In this document: in pieces, positions 16,332-24,677 of the stretch
Layout of the letters: each line of letters begins with the position of its first letter
Position numbering within the stretch: the first letter of the stretch is position 1
Source: Streptomyces sp. NBC_01262
GTDB lineage: Bacteria; Actinomycetota; Actinomycetes; Streptomycetales; Streptomycetaceae
NCBI RefSeq assembly: GCF_036226365.1
Contig: NZ_CP108462.1
Span: 8,600,001 to 8,664,000, forward strand
DNA length: 64,000 nucleotides
Direction: 5' to 3'
Notes under the pieces: model-generated
What the model was told of the DNA's origin: nothing
Seen by the model: only the letters and a program-made list of their open reading frames with translations
The model's database searches: none
Position numbers and translations under genes: made by a program

Positions 16332-17981
16332 GTGACACCCAGACTGCTGGCGGGCCGTTACCGGGTGATCGAGGAACTGGGCAAGGGCGGAATGGGCACC
16401 GTGTGCCGGGCCCTGGACGAAGAACTCGGCCGTGAGGTCGCCGTCAAGGAACTGCGTACCTTCTCCGACGCGACCGGCCCCGACCTCGCGCTGTTATGGA
16501 GCCGGATGCGGCGCGAGGCCCGCGCGGCAGCCCGCATCCGGCACCCAGGGGTCATCGCGGTGTACGACGTCGCCGACCACGAGGGCAGCCCCGTCATCGT
16601 GATGGAGCTCGTCGACGGCCCGTCGCTGGCCGACCTCCTCCAGGCGGACGGGACGGTGGACCCCCGCGAGGCCGCCCGCATCGGCGCTCAGGTGGCCGAG
16701 GCGCTCGCCGCCGCGCATGCCGTCGGCGTACTGCACCGGGACGTCAAGCCCGGCAACATCCTGCTGGGCCGGGGCGGCCGGGTGGTGCTCACCGACTTCG
16801 GCATCGCCACCGTCGACGACCCCGGCGACGGCTACCCCAGCCGGCTCACCCACACCGGCGTCCTGGTCGGCTCCCTGGAGTACATGGCCCCCGAGCGGGC
16901 CCAGGGCGACGACCCCGGTCCGCCGTCCGACATCTGGTCGCTCGGCGCCGCACTGTACGCGGCCGTCGAAGGGACCTCGCCCTTCCAGCGCACCTCCACG
17001 TGGACGACGCTCACCGCGATCGTCACCGAGCCGCTGCCCGCGTCCCGGCTCTGCGGCCCGCTGCTGCCGGTGCTGCGGCGGCTGATGGAGAAGGACCCGC
17101 GGGCCCGCCCCGATGCCGCGGAGGCCGCCCAACTGCTGGCGGCGCTGTACGCGGCCGAGCCCGGCAGCGCGGTGGCGGTCCGGGAGGCGGCACCTGTGGC
17201 GCCCGTTGTCCTGGAAGCCGAGCCCGCTGTCGAGGCCGCGGCATCCGCTCAGCCCTCACCCGCCGAGCCCGTGACCCCCGGCTCCGACACGGTGCCGGGC
17301 CAGGCCGCCGGGCGCGCGGGCGCCGCCGGGCGCCGCCGTACCGCCGTCGTGGTGGCCGCCGTGGGCGGGGTGCTCGCGGCGGCGAGTGCGACGCTCGCCT
17401 TCGTCGTCGTCGGCGGTGGCGACGCCCCGGCCGGGCACCGGGTGACCGGCGGGCTGAACGCCGCCGACCCGCAGGTCCGGTCCAGCGGCGCGGTCACCGC
17501 GACTGCGAGTGCCTCCCCGAGCCCTGCTCCGTCGGCGTCGTCCGCCGCCGGGGGCGCCAACGCCCCCGGCACCACCACCGCGCCGACCGGCGGGGCCACC
17601 GCGACCGACGCGGCCCCGGGCGGACCGGTGGCCGCCACCTCGGCCTCCGCCCCGCCCGCCCAGACCTCGGCCGCCGCCACAAGCGCCCCGCCCGCCACCA
17701 CCGCCTGTACGGACGCCGGGGGCGGCACCTACACCTGCGCCGTCGTCAAGGTCGCCAACTCCTTCGACGACGACCGCAACAAGGTGGGCCTGGTCTACAA
17801 GGGCACGCACACCTTCTACTGCCAGGCCGACCTGGGCATCAGCCGCACCCGCGCCGGGGTGACCAGCACCTGGTGGGCCAAGACCGACGACGACAGCGGC
17901 AACAGCGGCGTCTGGATCACCGTCACCGTCGTCAGCGGCGCCGTCGACAACACCCCGCTCAGCGGTCTGCCCACCTGCTGA
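16332..17981 (+). CDS. Membrane Ser/Thr protein kinase with Cys-containing extracytoplasmic domain
   Basis: 549 aa from GTG 16332, preceded by GGGGAAAG. The Hanks-type kinase domain covers about residues 8-280: glycine loop LGKGGMGTV, Lys in VAVKEL, HRDVKPGN near 135, DFGIAT near 154 and APERAQG. A Pro/Ala linker and one transmembrane helix follow near 335-357 (VVVAAVGGVLAAASATLAFV). A Ser/Thr/Ala/Pro-rich stalk then leads to a roughly 95-residue C-terminal domain with four Cys (TTACTD, TYTCAV, TFYCQAD, final Cys). This is a PknB-like layout, but without PASTA repeats. The gene overlaps the convergent esterase gene by 23 bp. Confidence 0.92.
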   Translation: MTPRLLAGRYRVIEELGKGGMGTVCRALDEELGREVAVKELRTFSDATGPDLALLWSRMRREARAAARIRHPGVIAVYDVADHEGSPVIVMELVDGPSLADLLQADGTVDPREAARIGAQVAEALAAAHAVGVLHRDVKPGNILLGRGGRVVLTDFGIATVDDPGDGYPSRLTHTGVLVGSLEYMAPERAQGDDPGPPSDIWSLGAALYAAVEGTSPFQRTSTWTTLTAIVTEPLPASRLCGPLLPVLRRLMEKDPRARPDAAEAAQLLAALYAAEPGSAVAVREAAPVAPVVLEAEPAVEAAASAQPSPAEPVTPGSDTVPGQAAGRAGAAGRRRTAVVVAAVGGVLAAASATLAFVVVGGGDAPAGHRVTGGLNAADPQVRSSGAVTATASASPSPAPSASSAAGGANAPGTTTAPTGGATATDAAPGGPVAATSASAPPAQTSAAATSAPPATTACTDAGGGTYTCAVVKVANSFDDDRNKVGLVYKGTHTFYCQADLGISRTRAGVTSTWWAKTDDDSGNSGVWITVTVVSGAVDNTPLSGLPTC

Positions 17982-18939
17982 GCTGCCGCAGCCACAGAAG
18001 CTGCTCGTACGGCTGGGAGCCGCGCCCGCCGCCGTGGTCGCCGAACTGCCAGACGCGGATGTCCTTCTCGCCCGCGTAGGCGTTGTACGCCGCGTAGACG
18101 GTGGAGGGCGGGCAGACGGGATCCATCAGGCCGACGCTGAACAGCGCGGGCGCGGTGGCGCGGGCGGCGAAGTGGACGCCGTCGAAGTAGTTGAGGGTCG
18201 CGAAGACCAGGTCGGGGTCGACGCGCTTGTGGACGCTCAGGTAGTGGGCCAGCTCCGGGTACGGGCCGTCGCCGGCGGTGTCCGCGCCGCGCCGGTAGTG
18301 GCACAGGAAGGGCACGTCGACCAGCGCCGCGGCCACCGCGTCCCCGGCCAGCCCCGCCACGGACAGGGCGAGGCCGCCGCCCTGGCTGCCGCCTGCGACC
18401 ACGACGCGCTCCGGGTCGACCAGGGGGTGCTCGCGCAGGATGTCGACGGCCCGTACGCAGTCGGTCATGAGGCGGCGGTAGTAGTAGTGCTCGGGATCCT
18501 CGATGCCGCGCGTCATGAAACCGCCCACGTACTGCGTGCCGGGCACCGGGTCCGGGTCGGGGGTGTCATGGCCCTGGCCACGGCTGTCGACGACCAGGTG
18601 GGCGTAGCCGGCGGCGCTGTAGAAGAGGTGCTCGTGGTGCAGGCCGCGCCCGCCGCTGTAGCCGATGAAGTTGACGACGGCAGGCAGCGGCCCGGTCGCG
18701 CCGCGCGGCAGCAGCAGCCAGGCGGCGACGGGCTGGCCGCTCCAGCCCGGAAAGCGCACGTCGTACACGTCGACCGTGGTCAGCGCCGAGTCCTCGACCC
18801 GCCGGTACTCCGCCGGGCCGCCGCCTGCGGCCCGGGCGGTGGCGAGGGTCTTCGACCAGAACGCGTCGAAGTCGTCGGGCTCGGCTATCGCGGGCCGGTA
18901 CGCCCGGAGTTCGTCGAGCGGCAGGTCGGTCAGCGGCAT
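17959..18939 (-). CDS. Acetylxylan esterase (AXE1/cephalosporin-C deacetylase family)
   Basis: 326 aa, the family's normal length, starting at the ATG at 18939 behind AAGGGGA. It is an alpha/beta hydrolase with nucleophile elbow GGSQGGG, catalytic Asp in GLMDPVCPP and His in FGDHGGG, and the AXE1 marker VVDSRGQGHDTPD. It removes O-acetyl groups from xylo-oligosaccharides and similar substrates; with no signal peptide it should act in the cytoplasm on imported acetylated oligosaccharides. It is the last gene of the minus-strand ABC operon, 70 nt after the OppF-like gene, and overlaps the kinase gene tail to tail. Confidence 0.92.
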   Translation of the reverse strand: MPLTDLPLDELRAYRPAIAEPDDFDAFWSKTLATARAAGGGPAEYRRVEDSALTTVDVYDVRFPGWSGQPVAAWLLLPRGATGPLPAVVNFIGYSGGRGLHHEHLFYSAAGYAHLVVDSRGQGHDTPDPDPVPGTQYVGGFMTRGIEDPEHYYYRRLMTDCVRAVDILREHPLVDPERVVVAGGSQGGGLALSVAGLAGDAVAAALVDVPFLCHYRRGADTAGDGPYPELAHYLSVHKRVDPDLVFATLNYFDGVHFAARATAPALFSVGLMDPVCPPSTVYAAYNAYAGEKDIRVWQFGDHGGGRGSQPYEQLLWLRQLSRWADR

Positions 18940-19009
18940 GGAGATGTCCCCTTCTCTGGCTCTTCGTCCTGCGTGATCGACCGAATCGAATCGTTTCACC
19001 CGCCGGATG

Positions 19010-19813
19010 TCAACGGGTCCGCGTGCGCGGCCGCAGCGGATCGGGCGCGGCGTCCGCGAGCGCCCGGGTGTACGGATGCGCCGGCCGCAGGATGACGTCG
19101 TCCGCGGGGCCCCGTTCGACGATCGAGCCCTTGTTCATCACCAGGATCTCCGACGCGAAGTGCCGCGCGGTGGCGAGGTCGTGGGTGATGTACAGGACCG
19201 CCAGGTCGTCCTCCCGCTTGAGCCGGTCGATCAGATGGAGGATCTCCAGCCGGATGGACACGTCCAGCATCGAGACCGGCTCGTCCGCGAGCAGCACCGA
19301 CGGCCGGGGCGCCAGCGCACGCGCGATCGCCACCCGCTGCCGCTGCCCGCCGGACAGCTCGTGCGGCCGGGCGGCGGCGACCCGTTCCACCGGGGTGAGG
19401 CTGACCCGGCGCAGCAGCGCGTGTACCGCCTTCTCCTCCTCAGGACCGCGCCTGGTGTGACCGTGGATGCGCAGCGGCCGGGCCAGGTGATAGCCCACGG
19501 AGTGCCGAGGATTGAGCGACGAGAAGGGATCCTGGAACACCATCTGGACCTGGCGGCGGTACGCGCGCAGCCCCGCCCCGCGCCGGGCCGCCGGCGCGCC
19601 GTCCAGGGTCACCGTGCCCGACGTCGCCGTCTCCAGCCGGGCCAGGATCCGGGCCACCGTCGACTTGCCGCTGCCCGAGGCCCCGACCAGGGCGACGGTC
19701 CGCCCCGGGCGCAGCCCGAAGGACACGTCGTCCACGGCCCGCAGCACGTCGCGCCGAACCGCGTTGCCGACGTTGAACTCCTTGACCAGGCCGGTCACAT
19801 CGAGCGTCGTCAT
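19010..19813 (-). CDS. Oligopeptide/oligosaccharide ABC transporter ATPase (OppF type)
   Basis: 267 aa from the ATG at 19813, which overlaps the upstream stop (ATGA). Walker A GASGSGKST, Q-loop MVFQDPFSSLNPR, signature ELSGGQRQRVAIARALA, Walker B VLLADEPVSMLD and H-loop YITHDLATARHF are intact. It is the second ATPase of a DppD/DppF-type importer. The neighbouring esterase and glycosidase suggest the substrate is a plant-wall oligosaccharide rather than a peptide (inference). Confidence 0.92.
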   Translation of the reverse strand: MTTLDVTGLVKEFNVGNAVRRDVLRAVDDVSFGLRPGRTVALVGASGSGKSTVARILARLETATSGTVTLDGAPAARRGAGLRAYRRQVQMVFQDPFSSLNPRHSVGYHLARPLRIHGHTRRGPEEEKAVHALLRRVSLTPVERVAAARPHELSGGQRQRVAIARALAPRPSVLLADEPVSMLDVSIRLEILHLIDRLKREDDLAVLYITHDLATARHFASEILVMNKGSIVERGPADDVILRPAHPYTRALADAAPDPLRPRTRTR

Positions 19814-20844
19814 CGTGCGCCTTCCACCGACGGTACGGGGAACGTCCCGGCCAGCAGCTCCGCCGGCGGCCCCAGCGGACGTATCGCCGGATCGTGCAGC
19901 ACGCAGGCCGCACCCGACACCAGCGGCGGCACGCCCCGCGCGCACGGCTGTGCCGCCCAGGGGCAGCGCGGCGCGAAGGCGCAGCCGGACTCCGGCAGCG
20001 ACAGGTCCGGCGGGCTGCCGGGGATGCCACGCAGGCTCCGCCGCTCCCCGCGCAGCGAGGGGAAGGAGGACATCAGGCCGACGGTGTACGGATGCCGGGG
20101 CGCGGCCCGCAGCTCGCCGGCCGGGGCCAGCTCGACCAGGCGGCCCGCGTACATGATGCCGATCCGGTCGCTGATCTCCAGCAGCAGGGACAGGTCGTGG
20201 GTGATGAAGACGACCGCGAATCCGAAGAGCTCGCGCAGCCGGTCGATCTCGCCCAGGATCTCGCGCTGCACCAGGACATCGAGGGCGGTCGTCGGCTCGT
20301 CCATCACCACCACATCGGGGTTCAGGGCCAGTGCCATCGCGATGACGACGCGCTGCCGCATACCGCCGGACAGCTCGTGCGGATAGGCGCGCATGCGCTT
20401 GCGGTCGATGCCCACGAGGTCGAGCAGTTCCGCGGCGCGCGCATGCCGCTCCTTGCGGCCGCCTCCCGCGTCATGCGCGTGCAGCGTGTCCGTGAGCTGG
20501 CGCTCCACCGTCAGCAGCGGATTGAGCGCGTTCATGGCGCCCTGGAACACCATGGAGATCCGCTCCCACCGGAAGCGCCGCAGCTCCTCCCCGCCCAGCC
20601 CCAGCACATCGGTCGCGGCGCCGTCGGGCGCGTAGTGCGTCACCGAGCCGCCGGTGATGCGGCCGGGGGGCCGCAGCAGCCGCGTCATGGCGTAGGCGAG
20701 GGTGGACTTTCCGCAGCCGCTCTCGCCGGCCAGGCCGAGGACCTCGCCGCGGTGGACCGTGAGGCTGACATCCCGCACCGCGCGCGTGGCGCGTTCGGCC
20801 TCGTACGCCACGCTGATGCCGTCGATGCGCAGGACGGGTTTCAT
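19810..20844 (-). CDS. Oligopeptide/oligosaccharide ABC transporter ATPase (OppD type)
   Basis: 344 aa. It has Walker A GESGCGKST, signature ELSGGMRQRVVIAMALA, Walker B VVMDEPTTALD and H-loop FITHDLSLL, then the OppD C-terminal oligopeptide domain with Cys cluster CAFAPRCPWAAQPC, which in some homologues binds an Fe-S cluster. Both ends overlap neighbours by 4 nt (ATGA), giving tight translational coupling with the permease upstream and the second ATPase downstream. Confidence 0.93.
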   Translation of the reverse strand: MKPVLRIDGISVAYEAERATRAVRDVSLTVHRGEVLGLAGESGCGKSTLAYAMTRLLRPPGRITGGSVTHYAPDGAATDVLGLGGEELRRFRWERISMVFQGAMNALNPLLTVERQLTDTLHAHDAGGGRKERHARAAELLDLVGIDRKRMRAYPHELSGGMRQRVVIAMALALNPDVVVMDEPTTALDVLVQREILGEIDRLRELFGFAVVFITHDLSLLLEISDRIGIMYAGRLVELAPAGELRAAPRHPYTVGLMSSFPSLRGERRSLRGIPGSPPDLSLPESGCAFAPRCPWAAQPCARGVPPLVSGAACVLHDPAIRPLGPPAELLAGTFPVPSVEGAR

Positions 20845-21770
20845 GATCGGGCGCCTTTCCAGGTCCGCAGCCTCGGGTTGAGCAGCTCGTCGAGGCCGAA
20901 GTTGATCAGGGACAGGCCGGTGCCGACCAGGGCGATGCAGGCGCCGGGCGGGACGAACCACCACCAGGCGCCGAGCTGGAGGGCCTGCCCGTTCTGGGCG
21001 AAATAGAGCATGCTGCCCCAGGTGCGGCCATCGAGGTTGCCGAGGCCGAGGAAGGCCAGCCCGGCGTCGGTGAGGATGGCCAGGACCAGCCCGAACACGA
21101 ACTGCGAGGCGATGATGGGGATGAGGTTGGGCAGGATCTCGAACGCCATGATCCGCCAGGTCCGTTCACCGCTCACCTTGGCGGCGGCCACGTAGTCGCG
21201 GCTGCGCAGGCTGAGCACCTGGGAGCGCAGGACCCGGGCCGGGGCGGCCCAGGTGGTGAAGGCGATGACCAGCGCGATCACCAGCAGGCTGCGGTTGCCC
21301 ACATAGTCGGTGATCATGATGACGAGCGGCAGGCCGGGCAGCACCAGCACCACATTGGTCAGCAGCGACAGGAACTCGTCCGCCGCGCCGCCCAGATAGC
21401 CGCCGACCACCCCGATCACCGTCGAGACGGCGACGGCCGCGCTCGCCGCCACCACCCCGATCAGCAGCGAGCCACGGCTGCCGAGCAGCAGCAGCTTGAA
21501 GACGTCCTGACCGGTGTCCGTGGTGCCGAGCCAGTGCCCGGCCGACGGCGCGAGCAGCACATCGTCGCCGATCGTCGTGGCGCCGGAGGCGAAAGCGGCG
21601 CCCACGGTGGCGAGCAGGGCGAAGAAGCCCACGATCAGCAGCCCGGCGGTGAGCTTGCGCGAGCGCGACAGCCGCCACCGCCGGGCGCGGGCCGGCTCAT
21701 GAGCGGCATCGGGCGCGTCCGGCTGGACGGCGGCCGAGGCCGAGGACGAGGCCGAGGCAGGTACGGCCAT
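20841..21770 (-). CDS. ABC transporter permease (OppC/DppC type)
   Basis: 309 aa. After an Ala/Ser/Pro-rich cytoplasmic N-terminus come one helix (LTAGLLIVGFFALLATVGAA), a periplasm-facing segment with the DppC-typical GTTDTGQDVF, and a five-helix BPD_transp_1 domain. The EAA-like loop that contacts the ATPase is at DYVAAAKVSGERTWRIMAFE. It starts 3 nt after the stop of the OppB-like gene and overlaps the following ATPase gene. Confidence 0.92.
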   Translation of the reverse strand: MAVPASASSSASAAVQPDAPDAAHEPARARRWRLSRSRKLTAGLLIVGFFALLATVGAAFASGATTIGDDVLLAPSAGHWLGTTDTGQDVFKLLLLGSRGSLLIGVVAASAAVAVSTVIGVVGGYLGGAADEFLSLLTNVVLVLPGLPLVIMITDYVGNRSLLVIALVIAFTTWAAPARVLRSQVLSLRSRDYVAAAKVSGERTWRIMAFEILPNLIPIIASQFVFGLVLAILTDAGLAFLGLGNLDGRTWGSMLYFAQNGQALQLGAWWWFVPPGACIALVGTGLSLINFGLDELLNPRLRTWKGARS

Positions 21771-21773
21771 GGG

Positions 21774-22760
21774 TCACCCTCCGTGCCGCGTACGCGGGTC
21801 GATGACGGTGTAGAGCAGGTCCACCAGGAAGTTGGCCCCCAGCACGGTGAGCGTGATCACCAGGAACAGGGCCTGCATCAGCGGATAGTCGGCGTTCTGG
21901 ACCGCCTGGAGCAGCGCGAAACCGACCCCCGGATAACTGAACACCGCCTCGGTGACCACCGAGCCCGCCACCACGAAGCCCAGCGAGATCGCGAAGCCCG
22001 ACACACTCGGCAGGACGGCGTTGCGGGCGGCGTACGCGAGCATGACGCGGCGCGGACGCAGTCCCTTGGCCTCGGCGGTCAGGACGTAGTCCTCGTACAT
22101 CGTGGACACCATCATGTTGCGCATGCCGAGCATCCAGCCGGCCACCGAGCTGAGCACGATCGTCAGCGCCGGCAGCACCCCGTGATAGACCGCTGTCCCG
22201 ATGAACGCGCCCGACCAGCCGGGGGAGGCGACCGTGTCGTCGTAGCCCCCGGCCAGCGGGAAGACCGGCCAGATGTTGCCGAGCAGGTAGAGCAGCACCA
22301 GCGCCAGCCAGAAGTACGGCACGGCCGCCAGGAAGGTGGCCGACGGGATGGCCGCGTCCAGCCAGCTCCCGCGCCGCCAGCCGGCCAGGGCGCCCAGGCC
22401 GATGCCGAGGGTGAAGCTGATGGCGGTGGCGACGCCGACCAGGGCCACCGTCCAGGGCAGCGCCTGGGCGACGACAGTGGAGACGGGGGTGGGGAAGTAG
22501 GTGATCGACAGCCCGAAGTCCAGGTGGGCGAGGCCGCCGATGTAGTCGAGGTACTGGTGCCACAGCGACTTGCCGCCGACGCCGAACTGCAGCTCCAGCG
22601 CGCGCCGGGCCTCGGGCGGCAGGGGAGTGGTGTTCTGCGTGCGGGCGATGATCACGTCCACCGGATTGCCCGGCATCATGCGCGGCAGCAGGAAGTTCAG
22701 CGACAGGGCCGCCCACACCGCGACGAGGTAGAAGGCGGCCTTGCGTCCGAGATAGCGCAT
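21774..22760 (-). CDS. ABC transporter permease (OppB/DppB type)
   Basis: 328 aa from the ATG at 22760. It begins with the DppB-type first helix (FYLVAVWAALSLNFLLPRM, then MPGNPVD) and has a BPD_transp_1 domain with EAA-like loop DYVLTAEAKGLRPRRVMLAY and the final block FLVDLLYTVIDPRTRHG. The reading frame stays open far upstream as an antisense shadow of the lipoprotein gene; position and family N-terminus favour 22760, 11 nt after the lipoprotein stop. Confidence 0.92.
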   Translation of the reverse strand: MRYLGRKAAFYLVAVWAALSLNFLLPRMMPGNPVDVIIARTQNTTPLPPEARRALELQFGVGGKSLWHQYLDYIGGLAHLDFGLSITYFPTPVSTVVAQALPWTVALVGVATAISFTLGIGLGALAGWRRGSWLDAAIPSATFLAAVPYFWLALVLLYLLGNIWPVFPLAGGYDDTVASPGWSGAFIGTAVYHGVLPALTIVLSSVAGWMLGMRNMMVSTMYEDYVLTAEAKGLRPRRVMLAYAARNAVLPSVSGFAISLGFVVAGSVVTEAVFSYPGVGFALLQAVQNADYPLMQALFLVITLTVLGANFLVDLLYTVIDPRTRHGG

Positions 22761-22771
22761 GCCCGGCCGCC

Positions 22772-24442
22772 CTACTTCACGGGCTTCAGGCGCATGGCGA
22801 CGTAGCCGCTGTCCGGTGCCTGCCAGATCTCGGGGATCGCGTAGAGGTTGTCGGCGGTCGGGAAGCCGGTGACGCGGGTGTCCCGGTACTCGGTCAGGGA
22901 ACTGGCGTAGACGAGCGGGATGTAGGGCAGTTGCGCGGCGCTGACCTTCTGGATGGCGGCGTACGCGGGCTTCAGCTTCGCCTCGTCGTTCGTCGACTCG
23001 ATGGTCTCCAGCGCGGTGTCGATCGCCGGGTCGGTGAAGCGGGCGTAGTTGCCGGGCGCGTTCTCGCCGACCGGCCGGTAGAGCTTCTTGCTGAACAGGT
23101 ACTTGAACATCTGGTAGGGCTGCGGGCCGCCGTAGGCGTTGTCGATCAGCATCTGGAACTTGCCGTTGTTGCGGTCGGCGGTCAGCGAGGCGTAACTGAC
23201 CTCCTGCGGCTGGAAGTCGATGCCGATGGGCTTCAGCTCCTGCTGGATGACCTGCAGCGCGTTGATGAAGTCGCTCCACCCCGTCACCACCTTGGCGGTG
23301 ATGGTGAGCTTGCGGCCCTGCCCGTCGCGCAGGATGCCGTCCGAGCCCTTCTTCCAGCCCGCGTCCGCCAGCACCTGGGCGGCGCCCGCCGCGTCGGCCT
23401 TCAGCGAGACCGCGCCGACCTCGGGATCCAGGTACTTGCCCTGGTCGCGTCGGCTCAGGAAGGACGGCCCGGCGGGCGGGCTGTAGCCGGAGAAGGCCAG
23501 CTTGTTGAGCTGGGCGCGGTCGACGGCCAGCGAGATCGCCTTGCGCACGGGCGCCTGATCGGTCGGGAAGGCCTTGGTGTTGGCGGTCAGCTCGGTCACG
23601 AAGAGCGGGGTGTTGATGTACTTGTTGTGCGGGTCCTTGGACGCGTAGACCTTCTCGATCTGCGGCACGAACAGGCCCGCCCAGTCCAGCTTCTTGGCGT
23701 TGAGCGCGGTCAGTGTCGCCGTGTTGTTGCCGTACATCACAAAGCGCAGGCCGCCGATCTGCGGCTTGCCGGGCTGCCAGTACCTGGGGTTCTTCACCAC
23801 CGTGTAGGTCTGCGAGGAGAAGGACTTGAGCATGAAGGCCCCGCTGCCGACCGGATTCGGATTCTGGTAGGTCGACGGGTCCTTGACCTTCTCCCAGATG
23901 TGCTTGGGGATGATGTACGTGCGTCCCGCCAGCGACCACAGCTCGGTGTACAGCGGCGCCTTGGTGGTGATCGACACCTCGTGCGCGCCCAGCACCTTGA
24001 TGGCCTCGTACTCCAGGCCGCCCGTGTTGAGCTTCGGGTCGTCCTTGGCGAGCTGGTAGGTGTACGCCACGTCCTCGGCGGTCAGCGGCTGCCCGTCGGA
24101 CCACTTGGCGCGCGGGTCGAGCTGGAAGGTGGCGGTGCGGCCGTCCGCCGAGAGCTTGTAGGACGTGGCGAGCCAGGGCTGGATGTCGCCGGCCTTGCCC
24201 TGGTTGAAGAAGAGCAGCGGCTCGTAGATCATCCCGTAGGTCGGGGTGTTGGCGGTCTGCGGGATCGGGTTGAAGTTCCTGGTGAACTGGCCCGTCTGGC
24301 CGTTGGCCACGGTGAGAATCGGGCTGCCGCTGTCGTTCTTGGCGGTGCCCGAACCGCTGCAGGCGGCGAGCGAGGCGGCGGCGAGGATAGCGGCCGCGGC
24401 GAGGGCTGTACGGCGTCGGCGCAGTGTCGTCCTGAATCGCAC
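22772..24442 (-). CDS. ABC transporter substrate-binding lipoprotein (SBP_bac_5 family)
   Basis: 556 aa from GTG 24442, behind a strong AGGAGG. The signal peptide has an Arg-rich n-region and lipobox SLAAC near residue 30, so the mature protein is lipid-anchored outside the membrane. Family-5 solute-binding features are YGMIYEPLLFFNQGKAGDIQ, ATFQLDPRAKWSDGQPLTAE, DVAYTYQLAKDD and RKAISLAVDRAQLNKLAFSG. It is the first gene of the importer operon, with LacI-type operators upstream. SBP_5 proteins bind peptides or oligosaccharides; context favours the latter. Confidence 0.93.
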   Translation of the reverse strand: MRFRTTLRRRRTALAAAAILAAASLAACSGSGTAKNDSGSPILTVANGQTGQFTRNFNPIPQTANTPTYGMIYEPLLFFNQGKAGDIQPWLATSYKLSADGRTATFQLDPRAKWSDGQPLTAEDVAYTYQLAKDDPKLNTGGLEYEAIKVLGAHEVSITTKAPLYTELWSLAGRTYIIPKHIWEKVKDPSTYQNPNPVGSGAFMLKSFSSQTYTVVKNPRYWQPGKPQIGGLRFVMYGNNTATLTALNAKKLDWAGLFVPQIEKVYASKDPHNKYINTPLFVTELTANTKAFPTDQAPVRKAISLAVDRAQLNKLAFSGYSPPAGPSFLSRRDQGKYLDPEVGAVSLKADAAGAAQVLADAGWKKGSDGILRDGQGRKLTITAKVVTGWSDFINALQVIQQELKPIGIDFQPQEVSYASLTADRNNGKFQMLIDNAYGGPQPYQMFKYLFSKKLYRPVGENAPGNYARFTDPAIDTALETIESTNDEAKLKPAYAAIQKVSAAQLPYIPLVYASSLTEYRDTRVTGFPTADNLYAIPEIWQAPDSGYVAMRLKPVK

Positions 24443-24503
24443 CGTGCTTCCTCCTTCTGGTGGGAGGGATCCCATTCGGCGTGCGGCCCATGGAAACGGG
24501 CAC

Positions 24504-24517
24504 TGACATCGCTGTCA
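24504..24517. promoter_or_regulatory. TGACATCGCTGTCA: imperfect LacI-type palindrome upstream of the ABC operon
   Basis: TGACA...TGTCA arms around a central CG, as in LacI operators, 62 nt upstream of the lipoprotein GTG. It resembles the perfect GACAACGTTGTC palindrome at the second LacI/ROK locus (29632-29643), differing only in the centre. Confidence 0.45.
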
Positions 24518-24538
24518 ACGTCTGCGTACGAAATTTTG

Positions 24539-24550
24539 TGAACCGGTTAA
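24539..24550. promoter_or_regulatory. AACCGGTT operator (near-palindrome) in front of the ABC operon
   Basis: TGAACCGGTTAA, one of three copies of the same core in this locus. It sits about 90 nt upstream of the lipoprotein start, in the divergent region shared with the LacI gene. Confidence 0.7.
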
Positions 24551-24618
24551 GTCCGGCCCAAGTCGTCGCAGATCACAGGTTTGAGGGTGCACAATGCACT
24601 TCGCGAGCCGGATTTTCC

Positions 24619-24630
24619 TGAACCGGTTCA
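24619..24630. promoter_or_regulatory. AACCGGTT operator (perfect palindrome) in front of the LacI gene
   Basis: TGAACCGGTTCA, a perfect 12-bp palindrome 48 nt upstream of the GTG at 24678 and suited to autoregulation. Its centre lies 80 bp from the centre of the 24539-24550 copy, so looping between the two is possible. Confidence 0.75.
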
Positions 24631-24677
24631 TGGACAGTCCACGTACAGCTTCATGCACAGACCGACGAGGGGCCCAG

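Noticed and set aside
18940..19009. Separate promoter or operator for the acetylxylan esterase gene
   Set aside because: The 70-nt gap has no AACCGGTT core and no clear -10 box; read-through from the ABC operon is simpler. The GAATCGAATCG run there is too short to call.
21774..24518. Apparent 914-codon minus-strand frame joining the OppB-like permease to an upstream extension
   Set aside because: The upstream two thirds is an out-of-frame shadow of the lipoprotein gene. The permease starts at 22760 and the lipoprotein (22772-24442) has its own signal peptide and ribosome site.
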